Source: Herbaspirillum sp. | GTDB taxonomy: Bacteria > Pseudomonadota > Gammaproteobacteria > Burkholderiales > Burkholderiaceae_D | Assembly: GCA_028292625.1 (NCBI GenBank) | Contig: JAQGLY010000046.1 | Location: 1 to 33,501, forward strand | Length of the DNA stretch: 33,501 bases | Direction: 5' to 3' | In this document: positions 25,395 to 33,501 of the stretch, in pieces | How positions within the stretch are numbered: position 1 is the stretch's first letter | How the letters are laid out: each line of letters opens with the position of its first letter | Program-made: the position numbers and the translations under genes | The notes under the pieces: model-generated | The model's database searches: none | What the model saw: the letters and a program-made list of their open reading frames with translations, nothing else | Told to the model about the DNA's origin: nothing

Positions 25395-25681
25395 GTCGTG
25401 AAATCCTGAAAGTATTCGACGTGACGCTCGCCGTCGATCAGCATCGCATAATTGGCTTCGTCAAAGGCCTGTAGCAGGATGTTTTCGAAATCGTCAGGGA
25501 CGTTCGGATAGACTTCCATCCAGGTATCGGCGGCTTCCGCGGCCTGGCTGGTTCGCGGGCGCCGTTTCAATTCGCCGGCGACATGATATCGGGCGCGCAA
25601 AGATGCCTGCATTTGCTGCACCTGGCTTTGCACTTGCCGCGCATGGGCCACCGCCGCCCGGTAATAGATATAGAGATCCAT
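25385..25681 (-). CDS. DUF4936 family protein
   Basis: A 98-residue cytoplasmic protein beginning MDLYIYYRA, with a long amphipathic helix (HARQVQSQVQQMQASLRARY), a TWMEVYPNV segment and an acidic helical C-terminus ending HVEYFQDFTTCA. This is the DUF4936 pattern, a small beta-alpha protein found beside ygfZ in betaproteobacteria. No function is known. It begins three bases after the ygfZ stop and overlaps the TANGO2-like gene, so all three form one minus-strand operon. Its constant pairing with ygfZ suggests a link to Fe-S cluster or folate-related functions, but the sequence itself shows no catalytic motif. Confidence 0.8.
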   Translation of the reverse strand: MDLYIYYRAAVAHARQVQSQVQQMQASLRARYHVAGELKRRPRTSQAAEAADTWMEVYPNVPDDFENILLQAFDEANYAMLIDGERHVEYFQDFTTCA

Positions 25682-25684
25682 GAT

Positions 25685-26719
25685 TTACCGCGCTTCGGTC
25701 AGCGAATAAGGCAATGGCTGGAAGCGCAGCCCCGGCCCGGTGGCCGATCCCACATGCACGCTGACTTCAGGCATGGCCTCCAGCGTCGTCAATTTGATCT
25801 CGGTCAGGCAACTGATGCGGCCGTTTTCGCTTTCGGCATTGACGATCATGCCGCAGGGTTGCTCGGGGTCCTCGCTGGAAAAAATTTCGTCGCCAGCGTG
25901 AATCGCCGCGCCGCCATCGGCCGTGGCCAGCGCCATGCGGCGTTTGGCTTTGCCCAGATACTGGCTGCGCGCCACGATCTCCTGCCCGGGATAGCAGCCT
26001 TTTTGAAAGTCGACGCCGCCGATCAATTCGAAATTGACCATTTGCGGCACGAATTTTTCCTGCGTCGCCGCGGTGATCCGCGGCACGCCGGCCTGAATGT
26101 CGCCCAGGCGCCAGACCGCGCCGTCGACCACGGCCAGCTCGGCGCACAATTGCGGCCACGCGGAAATCGCGATGGCGTTGTCGGCGATCCATTGGTAACG
26201 AGGAAGCGCGTCGGCGCCGTCGGCCAGGCGCATCAGCGTGCCGGAGGTGTTATCGATTTTGGAATAAGGTTGCGCCGGCAGCTGCGGAAACCATGTGTGC
26301 AGCGCTGAGGCGGCCTTGTCGCCGGCCAATCCCAGCACCGCCTGCCGTTCGCCGGCATCCTGCAGTTTGGCTTTGGCGCGCAGCACATACATCTGCAGGC
26401 GCTTTTGAATCGCCGGCTGCAGTTCGCGCGGCAAGGACAGCATGATGACGTCGCCGCTTTTCCACATCAGCAGGGTCGCCAGCAGACGGCCCTTGGGCGA
26501 ACAGTAGCCGGCCAGCCGCACATCGCCGGGGCCGAGGTGTTGCACATCGTTGGTGAGCTGATTGTGCAAAAAGGAGGCGGCGTCGTCGCCGCTTACGACG
26601 ATCAATCCCTGATCCGTCAGCGGCGCGACGAAATTCCTGCCGGCGTGCGCGGCCGATGGCACGGTTTGCATGCGAAGAAATGCGGTCCAGTCCGCGTCGG
26701 GAAGCGTCGATTCAGTCAT
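25685..26719 (-). CDS. ygfZ: Folate-binding protein YgfZ
   Basis: A 344-residue homologue of YgfZ/IBA57, a tetrahydrofolate-binding protein of the GcvT-like fold that supports assembly or repair of certain 4Fe-4S enzymes. The hallmark K-G-C-Y-P-G-Q-E motif is present with Cys242. Other family segments are FLHNQLTNDVQHLGPG, GYCSPKGRLLA and MQMYVLRAK-type sequence (residues 108-117). It is the first gene of a minus-strand group with DUF4936 and the TANGO2-like gene, and it is divergent from mltG across 245 bases. NadA, QueE and radical SAM enzymes elsewhere in the window are Fe-S proteins of the kind such factors serve, but a specific link is not shown. Confidence 0.93.
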   Translation of the reverse strand: MTESTLPDADWTAFLRMQTVPSAAHAGRNFVAPLTDQGLIVVSGDDAASFLHNQLTNDVQHLGPGDVRLAGYCSPKGRLLATLLMWKSGDVIMLSLPRELQPAIQKRLQMYVLRAKAKLQDAGERQAVLGLAGDKAASALHTWFPQLPAQPYSKIDNTSGTLMRLADGADALPRYQWIADNAIAISAWPQLCAELAVVDGAVWRLGDIQAGVPRITAATQEKFVPQMVNFELIGGVDFQKGCYPGQEIVARSQYLGKAKRRMALATADGGAAIHAGDEIFSSEDPEQPCGMIVNAESENGRISCLTEIKLTTLEAMPEVSVHVGSATGPGLRFQPLPYSLTEAR

Positions 26720-26964
26720 AAATTAGGCTACTTTCGGGTTCAGCGATTATCATTCATGCCTCGATTATAAAGAGGTAGCAAAAACATGTTTGGAAAACAC
26801 CGATTCGACGCTGTCGAAAACTCCATCCGGGCCATCCCGCCCTTGAGCCCATGACGGCGCTGAATTCGCGCTTTCCGTCCGATCCAAACGCATTGAACCA
26901 TTAATCCTTAGAATTATTAACGGTTTGATCAGAAATTTTCGTAGACCGTATCAGCATTCGCTGC

Positions 26965-27945
26965 ATGAAAAAATTATTTACTCTTTTTTTGACTATAGGC
27001 ATTGCTTTCAGCGCCGGCATCGTGTTTTGGGCGCAGCAGCCGATCATGGACGCGCCGCATGCGCCGGTTCCATTCGAGGTCAAGGCCGGCAGCAGTCTGG
27101 CCGCTTCCTCCGAACAAATCGCGGCGGCCGGAATTCCGCTCAATCCTATCCTGTTTTCGGTATTGGCGCGGGCCACCGGCAAAGGCGGCAAAATCAAGGC
27201 CGGCAGCTATGAGCTGAAACCCGGCGCGACGCCGCTGCGATTGCTGACGCAACTGGTGCGCGGCGAGTTCGCACAGGAGTCGCTGACGGTCATCGAGGGC
27301 TGGACCTTCAGGCAGATGCGCGCGGCGGTCGCCGCCAATGCGGGGCTGCGACACGATACCGCCGCCTTGTCCGATACCGAGCTGCTGGCCAAGATCACCA
27401 GCGATTATGCGATGCCGGAAGGGCTGTTTTTCCCGGATACCTATCTGTTCGCAAAAGGCTCCAGCGATCTGCAGGTCTACAAACAGGCGTATGCGGTGAT
27501 GATGAAAAAACTCAACGAAGATTGGGAAAAGCGCGATCCGTCGCTGCCCTATCGCACGCCCTACGAAGCCCTGACCATGGCGTCCATCGTCGAAAAGGAA
27601 ACCGGGCAGAAATCCGAGCGCGGCATGATCGCCGGCGTGTTCGTCAACCGGCTCAAGCTGGGCATGCTGCTGCAAACCGATCCGACGGTCATCTACGGCA
27701 TGGGCGACCGCTATCATGGCGTGATTCACAAATCGGATCTGTTGGCCGATACCACGCATAATACGTATACCCGGCGCGGTTTGCCGCCGACGCCGATTGC
27801 GCTGCCGGGAGCGGCGTCGTTGACCGCGGCGCTGGCGCCGGAGCGCACCGACGCGGTGTATTTCGTGTCGCGCGGCGATGGGACCAGCGAGTTTTCGAGC
27901 AGTTTGAGCGATCATAACCGCGCTGTGAACCGGTATCAGCGATAA
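26965..27945 (+). CDS. mltG: Endolytic murein transglycosylase MltG
   Basis: Inner-membrane lytic transglycosylase that cuts nascent glycan strands and is thought to end their growth. The 326-residue protein has one N-terminal transmembrane helix (LFTLFLTIGIAFSAGIVFWA), a LysM-like part (FEVKAGSSL...IKAGSYELKPG) and the YceG catalytic domain. The catalytic Glu is Glu210 in MASIVEKETG, followed by VFVNRLKLGMLLQTDPTVIYGMG and the C-terminal FVSRGDGTSEFS. It leads the mltG-tmk-holB array, the usual order in proteobacteria. The ATG at 26965 fits the membrane anchor; no strong ribosome site. The 245-base gap before it holds nothing that I can name. Confidence 0.95.
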   Translation: MKKLFTLFLTIGIAFSAGIVFWAQQPIMDAPHAPVPFEVKAGSSLAASSEQIAAAGIPLNPILFSVLARATGKGGKIKAGSYELKPGATPLRLLTQLVRGEFAQESLTVIEGWTFRQMRAAVAANAGLRHDTAALSDTELLAKITSDYAMPEGLFFPDTYLFAKGSSDLQVYKQAYAVMMKKLNEDWEKRDPSLPYRTPYEALTMASIVEKETGQKSERGMIAGVFVNRLKLGMLLQTDPTVIYGMGDRYHGVIHKSDLLADTTHNTYTRRGLPPTPIALPGAASLTAALAPERTDAVYFVSRGDGTSEFSSSLSDHNRAVNRYQR

Positions 27946-28004
27946 GCTCGCGCATGCGGCACGTAAATGATTGAATACGTAAATAATGCCTACCAGCAAA
28001 GCAC

Positions 28005-28646
28005 ATGAATACTAAAAGCAGCAATTCACAGCCGGGCCGCTTTATTACCTTTGAAGGCATCGACGGCGCCGGCAAGTCCACGCATATCGCCTTGGTCGCA
28101 TCATGGCTGCGCGAACGCGGTCTGAGTGTGACGACTACCCGTGAACCGGGCGGCACAACGCTGGGCGAATCCTTGCGCGAATTGCTGCTGCATCAGAAAA
28201 TGCATCTCGAAACTGAGGCGCTGCTGATGTTCGCGTCCAGGCGCGAGCATTTGGCGCAATTGATCGAACCGGCGCTGGCGCGCGGCGACTGGGTGATTTC
28301 GGACCGCTTCACCGACGCCACTTTTGCGTACCAGGGCGGCGGCCGCCATCTGGCGCTGGAAAAGCTGGAGGCGCTGGAGCAATGGGTGCATCCGCATCTG
28401 CAGCCGGATCTGACGCTGTTGTTCGATGTGCCGCTGGCGGTGGCGCGCGCGCGGCTGAACGCGGAGCGCACGCCGGATAAGTTCGAGCAGGAAAAGGCGG
28501 GCTTCTTCGGCGCCACCCGCGACGAATATCTACGCCGCGCAGCGCAGTTTCCTCAGCGTTTCCGCGTGATCGATTCCAGCCGGGCGTTGGCGGAGGTCGA
28601 AGACGAATTGCACGGCGTGCTGGCCGCCGCTTTCCCATTCTTATGA
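28005..28646 (+). CDS. tmk: Thymidylate kinase
   Basis: Phosphorylates dTMP to dTDP, essential for DNA precursor supply. The 213-residue protein has the P-loop [11 protein letters not shown] (residues 17-26), [12 protein letters not shown] with the substrate-binding region, [17 protein letters not shown] (the DR and substrate loop) and the LID-type segment near [14 protein letters not shown]. The length is normal for bacteria. It lies 59 bases after mltG, and its stop overlaps the holB start (ATGA), giving the common tmk-holB pair. The ATG at 28005 begins a short Ser/Asn-rich lead of about ten residues before the first beta strand. Confidence 0.96.
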   Translation: MNTKSSNSQPGRFITFEGIDGAGKSTHIALVASWLRERGLSVTTTREPGGTTLGESLRELLLHQKMHLETEALLMFASRREHLAQLIEPALARGDWVISDRFTDATFAYQGGGRHLALEKLEALEQWVHPHLQPDLTLLFDVPLAVARARLNAERTPDKFEQEKAGFFGATRDEYLRRAAQFPQRFRVIDSSRALAEVEDELHGVLAAAFPFL

Positions 28647-29668
28647 GCGATATTCTGTTTCCGTGGCAACAAGAAAGCTGGCGCCAATTACAGCAATTGC
28701 GCGCCCGTTTGCCGCATGCCATTTTGCTGTATGGCGCCGAGGGCATAGGCAAAACCCATTTTGCCGAAGCATTCGCGCAATCGCTGTTGTGCGAAGCGCC
28801 GCTTCGGGACGGCTATGCCTGCGGCCAATGCGCGGCCTGTAATTGGTTCGCGCAGCAGAATCATCCCGATTTCCGCCGCGTGCGGCCCGAGGCGCTGGAC
28901 GACGACGACAGCGGCGATACCGACGGCGGCGAAGAAAAGAAAACCGCCAAGGCCGCGAAAGCGCCATCCAAGGAAATCAAAATCGATCAAATCCGCGCGC
29001 TGGCCGATTTCATGAATGTGTCGACGCACCGTTCCGGCATGCGCGTGGTCATGCTGTATCCGGCCGAAGCGTTGAACAACGCGGCCGCCAACGCGCTGCT
29101 GAAAACGCTGGAAGAGCCGCCGCCGAATACCGTTTTCATCTTAAGCTGCAATCGCCTGGACCGTCTGCTGCCGACCATTCTGTCGCGTTGCCGGAAATTC
29201 GCGCTGGCGTCGCCTTCGCGGCAGCAGGCGCTGGATTGGCTGCAACAACAGCAACTGGCCGATGCCGACGTCTGGCTGGCCGAACAGGGCGGCGCGCCGC
29301 TGGCGGCGCTGAGCGCGGCGCAATCCGAAGGGCGCGATGTGCGCGACGAACTGATTGGATTCCTGCTGGCGCCGACCGCCGAGCGGGCGCTGAAGACCGC
29401 CGAACGTCTGCAGAAGACGCCGCTGATCATGGCCGTGGGCTGGACCCAGCGCTGGCTGTACGATTTACTGTCGTCGCAAATGGCGTCCATCATCCGCTAT
29501 TACCCGCGCCACGGCCGCGAACTGCAAGCGCTGGCGGGGAGGGTGGAAACGCCCGCGCTGCTGGCGGCCCTGAAACAGGTCAACGACCGGCGTGCGATCG
29601 CCGAGCACCCGCTGTCGGCCAAGCTGTTCATCGAAGACATGCTGCTGGTTTACGCGGCCTTATTCTGA
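28643..29668 (+). CDS. holB: DNA polymerase III delta prime subunit
   Basis: Part of the clamp loader that puts the beta clamp on primed DNA. The 341-residue chain has GAEGIGKT (31-38, a P-loop form), the zinc module Cys50/Cys60/Cys63/Cys66, [16 protein letters not shown] and the SRC motif (LSRCRKF) that serves as arginine finger in trans. Between the zinc module and the next strand there is an acidic-then-basic low-complexity insert (about 86-110, [15 protein letters not shown] followed by Lys/Ala repeats) that E. coli HolB lacks. It is coupled to tmk by ATGA. A GNAT gene follows after nine bases, where a PilZ-domain gene often stands in related bacteria. Confidence 0.94.
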   Translation: MSDILFPWQQESWRQLQQLRARLPHAILLYGAEGIGKTHFAEAFAQSLLCEAPLRDGYACGQCAACNWFAQQNHPDFRRVRPEALDDDDSGDTDGGEEKKTAKAAKAPSKEIKIDQIRALADFMNVSTHRSGMRVVMLYPAEALNNAAANALLKTLEEPPPNTVFILSCNRLDRLLPTILSRCRKFALASPSRQQALDWLQQQQLADADVWLAEQGGAPLAALSAAQSEGRDVRDELIGFLLAPTAERALKTAERLQKTPLIMAVGWTQRWLYDLLSSQMASIIRYYPRHGRELQALAGRVETPALLAALKQVNDRRAIAEHPLSAKLFIEDMLLVYAALF

Positions 29669-29677
29669 CTTCGGAAC

Positions 29678-30181
29678 ATGACCTTTGCCTATACGCATCG
29701 CGACACGCGGCAGTCCGATCTGCCGGCCATCGTCGACATCTACAATTCCACCATCGCCTCGCGCGAAGTGACCGCCGATACCGAGCCCGTGACGGTCGCC
29801 TCGCGCCGGGCCTGGTTCGACGAACATACGCCGCAGCGCCGTCCCTTGTGGGTGGTCGAGCGCGAGGGCCGGGTGATCGGCTGGCTGTCGTATTCCGATT
29901 TTTACGGCCGTCCGGCCTACGCGGCGACCGCGGAACTGTCGCTGTATGTCCATCCGTGCGCGCGCGGCCAGGGCTTGGGGCGTTATCTGTTGACTCAGGC
30001 GATTGCCAGGGCGGGCGATTTCGGGGTGCACACGCTGCTCGGTTTCGTGTTCGGACATAACGTCGCCAGCCTCGCCTTGTTCGAAGCCTTCGGTTTCGCG
30101 CGCTGGGCGCATTTGCCGGCGGTGGCGACGCTGGATGGCGTGGAGCGCGATCTGGTGATTTTGGGGAAACGGGCGAACTGA
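29678..30181 (+). CDS. GNAT family N-acetyltransferase (phosphinothricin acetyltransferase-like)
   Basis: A 167-residue acetyltransferase of the PAT/MddA/YncA-like group, which acetylates phosphinothricin-type compounds, methionine sulfoximine or related amino acids. Family segments are the N-terminal HRDTRQSDLPAIVDIYN, TVASRRAWFDEHTPQRRPLWV, the acetyl-CoA-binding ELSLYVHPCARGQGLGRYLL and the C-terminal FVFGHNVASLALFEAFGFARWA with LVILGKR. The real substrate cannot be read from sequence. It begins nine bases after the holB stop and is probably co-transcribed with it. The 289-base gap after it carries the tig promoter region. Confidence 0.9.
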   Translation: MTFAYTHRDTRQSDLPAIVDIYNSTIASREVTADTEPVTVASRRAWFDEHTPQRRPLWVVEREGRVIGWLSYSDFYGRPAYAATAELSLYVHPCARGQGLGRYLLTQAIARAGDFGVHTLLGFVFGHNVASLALFEAFGFARWAHLPAVATLDGVERDLVILGKRAN

Positions 30182-30330
30182 ACGGGCGGCGCCGCATCTC
30201 AACCGGACAGGCGATTTCACGATCGGTTTCGGCGGCGGACCGCAGTCGCGGCGCAGGCAATCGCCGCACCGCGAATACAACGGTTTCCGCGGGATAGCCG
30301 CTTTTGAGCGCGCCGTCGCGGTGTTTTGGC

Positions 30331-30356
30331 TCAACGATTCGATTTGCGTATAGAAT
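30331..30356 (+). promoter_or_regulatory. Candidate tig promoter -10 region
   Basis: TATAGA (30349-30354) or the overlapping TAGAAT (30351-30356) could be the -10; TTGGCT at 30326-30331 is 17 bases before the former. A start near 30361 would give a leader of about 110 bases to the tig ATG. The rest of the 30182-30470 gap is GC-rich with no gene I can support. Confidence 0.35.
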
Positions 30357-30470
30357 ATCGGACTTTAGCGCGAGGGGGGCGTGTCGTGGACGCAACAGTT
30401 CAGCGTTTCGTCGCTGCAATACTCAAGCCCTCGTCGTACCACGGAATTCTTTAATTTTTGGACGATTCAC

Positions 30471-31820
30471 ATGGCAACAGCAGTTGAAACCCTGAGCAAA
30501 CTCGAGCGCCGCATTACGCTTACCTTCCCCATGTCCGAAGTGCAGGCCGAAGTTGAAAAGCGCCTGAAAGTGCGTGCCCGCACGGCCAAGGCGCCAGGTT
30601 TCCGTCCCGGCAAAGTGCCGCTGAAAATGGTCGCCGCCCAATACGGCTATCAGGTCGAGTCGGAAGTGCTGAACGACAAGATCGGCCAGAGCTTCACCGA
30701 CGCGGTGACGGCAAGCAATCTGCGCGTCGCCGGCTATCCCGACATCCAGCCCAAGACCGGCGATGGCGCGGTCGAAGGTTCGGTTGCGTTCGATGCCACG
30801 TTCGAAGTCTATCCGGAGGTAACGATCGGCGATTTGGCCGGCGTTGAAGTCGAAAAAACGCAATCCGCGGTGTCCGACGCCGAGATCGACAAGACGCTCG
30901 ATATCCTGCGCAAGCAACGCGTGCATTACCACGTCAAGGGCGAGCAGAGCGACCACGGCGACGGCGGCGGCGATTTGACCGCCAAGAACGGCGACCGCGT
31001 GACTGTCGATTTCGTCGGCAAGATCGACGGCGTCGAATTTCAGGGCGGCAAGGCGGAAGATTATGCAGTGGTGCTGGGCGAAGGCCGCATGCTGCCTGAG
31101 TTCGAAGCGGCCGCGACCGGCCTGAAGGTCGGCGAAACCAAGACCTTCCCGTTGCCGTTCCCCGCCGATTATCACGGCAAGGACGTAGCCGGCAAGACCG
31201 CCGAATTCACGATCACGCTGAAGCGGATCGAATGGCCGCACATGCCTGAAATCGACGCCGAATTCGCCAAGTCGCTGGGCATCGAAGACGGCGATCTGGG
31301 CAAAATGCGCGCCGACATCAAAAAGAATCTGGAGCGCGAAGTCAGCGCCCGCGTCAAGGCCAAGACCAAGGACAGCGTGATGGATGCGCTGATCAAGGTA
31401 TGCGACCTGGAAGTGCCGAAGGCGCTGGTCGAACAGGATGTGGAACGGCTGGCCGAAATGACGCGCCAGGACATGCAGCAGCGCGGCATGAACCCTCAGG
31501 ACGTCCAGTTGCCCAAGGAATTGTTCAAGACGCAGGCGGAACGCCGCGTGCGGCTGGGCCTGATCCTGGCCGAAATGGTCAAGATCAACCAACTCGAAGC
31601 CACGCAGGACCAGGTCAAGGCGCAGGTCGAAGACTTCGCGCAAAGCTACGAAGACCCTCAACAAGTGTTGAAATACTATTTCAGCGACCGCAGCCGCCTG
31701 GCCGAAGTCGAAGCCCTTGTTTTGGAAGAAAACGTCGTTAACTACGTTCTCGGCAAGTCCAAGGTTACCGAAAAATCGGTGCCGTTCGACGAGCTGATGG
31801 GCAATAACGCCCAAGCATAA
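30471..31820 (+). CDS. tig: Trigger factor (ribosome-associated chaperone and peptidyl-prolyl isomerase)
   Basis: Binds the ribosome at the tunnel exit and shields new chains. The 449-residue protein has the N-terminal ribosome-binding domain with the hallmark GFRPGKVP. An FKBP-type isomerase domain follows ([49 protein letters not shown], spread over about residues 173-222), and then a long helical C-terminal substrate-binding region. A short Gly/Asp/His-rich insert ([12 protein letters not shown]) precedes the FKBP domain. The ATG at 30471 ([14 protein letters not shown]) matches family starts; the frame is open 90 bases further up, but without support. Lys and Glu codon use suggests high expression. 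clpP follows after 30 bases, giving the standard tig-clpP-clpX order. Confidence 0.97.
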   Translation: MATAVETLSKLERRITLTFPMSEVQAEVEKRLKVRARTAKAPGFRPGKVPLKMVAAQYGYQVESEVLNDKIGQSFTDAVTASNLRVAGYPDIQPKTGDGAVEGSVAFDATFEVYPEVTIGDLAGVEVEKTQSAVSDAEIDKTLDILRKQRVHYHVKGEQSDHGDGGGDLTAKNGDRVTVDFVGKIDGVEFQGGKAEDYAVVLGEGRMLPEFEAAATGLKVGETKTFPLPFPADYHGKDVAGKTAEFTITLKRIEWPHMPEIDAEFAKSLGIEDGDLGKMRADIKKNLEREVSARVKAKTKDSVMDALIKVCDLEVPKALVEQDVERLAEMTRQDMQQRGMNPQDVQLPKELFKTQAERRVRLGLILAEMVKINQLEATQDQVKAQVEDFAQSYEDPQQVLKYYFSDRSRLAEVEALVLEENVVNYVLGKSKVTEKSVPFDELMGNNAQA

Positions 31821-31850
31821 GCTGTACTACTGACGGCATAAGGAATGTAC

Positions 31851-32477
31851 ATGAGTGGCTTGATACGACATACTGCGCTGGATACGGACATGCTCGGCCT
31901 GGTGCCGATGGTGGTGGAGCAGAGCGGCCGCGGCGAACGCGCGTACGATATTTACTCGCGTTTGCTGAAAGAACGCGTGATTTTCCTGGTGGGTCCAGTC
32001 AACGACATGACCGCCAATCTGGTGGTGGCGCAGCTGCTGTTCCTGGAAAGCGAAAATCCGGACAAGGACGTTTCCCTGTACATCAATTCGCCGGGCGGCT
32101 CGGTATCGGCCGGCATGGCGATTTTCGACACCATGCAATTCATCAAGCCGGATGTGTCCACCCTGTGTACCGGGCTGGCGGCGTCGATGGGCGCGTTTTT
32201 GCTGGCGGCGGGAACCAAGGGAAAGCGTTTTTCGCTGCCGAATTCACGCATCATGATTCACCAGCCTCTGGGCGGCGCCCAAGGCCAGGCGTCGGACATT
32301 GAAATTCAGGCGCGGGAAATTCTGTATTTGCGTGAACGGTTGAATGCGATTCTGGCTGAAAAAACCGGCCGTTCGATCGATCAGATCAGCAAGGACACGG
32401 ACCGCGACAATTTCATGTCGGCCGATGCCGCCGCGGAATACGGACTGATCGACAAAGTGCTGTCGCACCGCGAATAA
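31851..32477 (+). CDS. clpP: ATP-dependent Clp protease proteolytic subunit
   Basis: Serine protease that forms the 14-mer barrel of ClpXP/ClpAP. The 208-residue protein has the triad Ser112 (GLAASMGAF), His137 (MIHQPLGG) and Asp186 (DTDRDNF), plus the N-terminal [27 protein letters not shown] segment. ATG 31851 is preferred to ATG 31845 because AAGGAA precedes it at the right distance and 31845 overlaps that site. It lies 30 bases after tig with no terminator between, so it may be co-transcribed, and it ends in a strong terminator before clpX. Confidence 0.98.
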   Translation: MSGLIRHTALDTDMLGLVPMVVEQSGRGERAYDIYSRLLKERVIFLVGPVNDMTANLVVAQLLFLESENPDKDVSLYINSPGGSVSAGMAIFDTMQFIKPDVSTLCTGLAASMGAFLLAAGTKGKRFSLPNSRIMIHQPLGGAQGQASDIEIQAREILYLRERLNAILAEKTGRSIDQISKDTDRDNFMSADAAAEYGLIDKVLSHRE

Positions 32478-32495
32478 TCGGACCAAAATGTTCAG

Positions 32496-32529
32496 AAATG
32501 CCCGAACGTTTCCGCGTTTGGGCATTTTT
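32496..32529 (+). terminator. Rho-independent terminator of clpP
   Basis: AAATGCCCGAACG pairs with CGTTTGGGCATTT (13 bp with one G:U) around the loop TTTCCG, and the stem runs into a T tract at 32525-32529. It lies 18 bases after the clpP stop. Confidence 0.92.
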
Positions 32530-32544
32530 CTTTTCGGATACGTT

Positions 32545-32574
32545 TTGCTATCGTTCAATCCGATGTCTTATACT
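32545..32574 (+). promoter_or_regulatory. Candidate clpX promoter
   Basis: TTGCTA (32545-32550) and TATACT (32569-32574) are separated by 18 bases and fit a sigma-70 promoter reasonably. Since a strong terminator lies just upstream, clpX needs its own promoter and this is the best candidate. The leader would be about 110 bases. No sigma-32 type sequence was seen. Confidence 0.45.
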
Positions 32575-32690
32575 GCGTGAAATGCCAGGCTCAGCGATGG
32601 TCGCGATGCGCAGGGGCATTCGAACGTGTTGCTATGACGGCCGCGCAATTCGCGGGTAAGATTGAACGTAACTAATTTCTAATTGCACAT

Positions 32691-33501
32691 ATGTCTGACA
32701 AAAAAACTTCGAGTGGCGAGAAGCTGCTGTATTGCTCGTTTTGTGGCAAGAGCCAGCATGAGGTGAAAAAGCTGATCGCCGGGCCGTCCGTATTCATTTG
32801 CGATGAATGCATCGACTTGTGCAATGACATCATTCGCGATGAAATTTCGACGCTGAGTTCGGTTTCCGACGCAAAGTCCGATTTGCCAACGCCGGTTGAA
32901 ATCACGGAGTTGCTGGATCAGTACGTGATCGGGCAGGAAAACGCCAAGCGTATTCTGTCGGTGGCCGTGTATAACCACTACAAGCGTCTGAAACACTTGG
33001 GCAGCAAGGATGACGTCGAACTGGCCAAAAGCAATATTCTGCTGGTAGGACCGACCGGTTCGGGCAAAACGCTGCTGGCGCAGACATTGGCGCGCATGCT
33101 GAACGTGCCGTTCGTGATTGCGGATGCCACTACGCTGACCGAAGCCGGCTACGTCGGCGAGGATGTGGAAAATATCATCCAGAAATTGTTACAGAATTGT
33201 AATTACGATGTCGAAAAAGCGCAGCGCGGCATCGTCTATATTGATGAAATCGACAAGATTTCGCGTAAATCCGACAATCCGTCGATTACCCGCGACGTGT
33301 CCGGCGAAGGCGTGCAGCAGGCCTTGCTGAAGCTGATCGAGGGCACCATGGCGTCGGTGCCTCCTCAGGGTGGCCGCAAGCACCCGAATCAGGATTTCGT
33401 GCAGATCGACACCACCAATATCATGTTTATCTGCGGCGGCGCCTTCGACGGGCTGACCAAGATCATCTCCGAGCGTTCGGAAAAGAGCGGCATCGGCTTT
33501 T
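32691..33501 (+). CDS. clpX: ATP-dependent Clp protease ATPase subunit ClpX (partial, cut by window end)
   Basis: AAA+ unfoldase that recognises tagged substrates and threads them into ClpP. The first 270 residues are present and open to the window end. Seen are the zinc-binding domain with Cys15, Cys18, Cys37 and Cys40, Walker A GPTGSGKT (120-127), the pore loop GYVG (153-156), Walker B IVYIDEID (181-188) and the RKH loop (229-231). The sensor and C-terminal small domain are outside the window. The start ATG at 32691 fits family N-termini (MSDKK). It follows clpP after a terminator and a likely promoter of its own. Confidence 0.98.
   Translation, partial: MSDKKTSSGEKLLYCSFCGKSQHEVKKLIAGPSVFICDECIDLCNDIIRDEISTLSSVSDAKSDLPTPVEITELLDQYVIGQENAKRILSVAVYNHYKRLKHLGSKDDVELAKSNILLVGPTGSGKTLLAQTLARMLNVPFVIADATTLTEAGYVGEDVENIIQKLLQNCNYDVEKAQRGIVYIDEIDKISRKSDNPSITRDVSGEGVQQALLKLIEGTMASVPPQGGRKHPNQDFVQIDTTNIMFICGGAFDGLTKIISERSEKSGIGF

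Overview
The window reads as a chromosomal segment of a betaproteobacterium, most likely a member of the Burkholderiales family Oxalobacteraceae. The grounds are the GC-rich coding style, gene neighbourhoods typical of Burkholderiales (ygfZ with a DUF4936 gene; mltG-tmk-holB; tig-clpP-clpX), a QueE cysteine layout like that of the Burkholderia enzyme, and an oxalate/formate gene set. The genus cannot be fixed by eye. I saw no rRNA, tRNA, CRISPR array, transposase or integrase.

Layout. (1) 1-5.3 kb, oxalate and formate: the end of fdsA and complete fdsD (NAD-dependent formate dehydrogenase), an FAH-family protein, a convergent Crp/Fnr-type regulator, a 500-bp control region, frc (formyl-CoA:oxalate CoA-transferase) with a strong terminator, a single-domain PAS protein and an aldo/keto reductase. 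(2) 5.3-9.6 kb: a phosphopantetheinyl transferase, then queE-queD-tadA-ldcA in tight array, then a convergent DUF1439 protein. (3) 9.6-12.1 kb: an AT-richer segment with one large membrane protein of unknown function, probably acquired. (4) 12.1-19.1 kb: the ABC-F ATPase ybiT, a second class III CoA-transferase, nadA facing nadB, and purT upstream of nadB. (5) 19.1-22.3 kb: an MscS-family channel and an MHS-type MFS transporter. (6) 22.4-24.6 kb: three very small secreted proteins, at least two clearly paralogous, interleaved with a thioesterase and a GNAT enzyme and followed by a dispersed repeat. (7) 24.6-33.5 kb: TANGO2-like/DUF4936/ygfZ on the minus strand, then mltG-tmk-holB-GNAT and tig-clpP-clpX on the plus strand; clpX is cut by the window end.

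How the genes fit together. Frc makes oxalyl-CoA from oxalate and formyl-CoA. Oxalyl-CoA decarboxylase (not in this window) would return formyl-CoA, formate is released, and the Fds complex oxidises it to CO2 with NADH production. PurT can also use formate for purine synthesis. The Crp/Fnr-type regulator next to frc carries the FNR-type E-x-x-S-R recognition helix, and a perfect FNR-type box lies in front of frc at the exact class II spacing from a good -10 hexamer, so a local regulator/target pair is strongly suggested.

The points most worth following are this frc control circuit, the family of small signal-peptide-bearing proteins bracketed by two cysteines with shared upstream DNA, two sets of helically phased direct repeats (before queE and before the MFS gene), and the lone AT-rich membrane protein with a CxxC motif.
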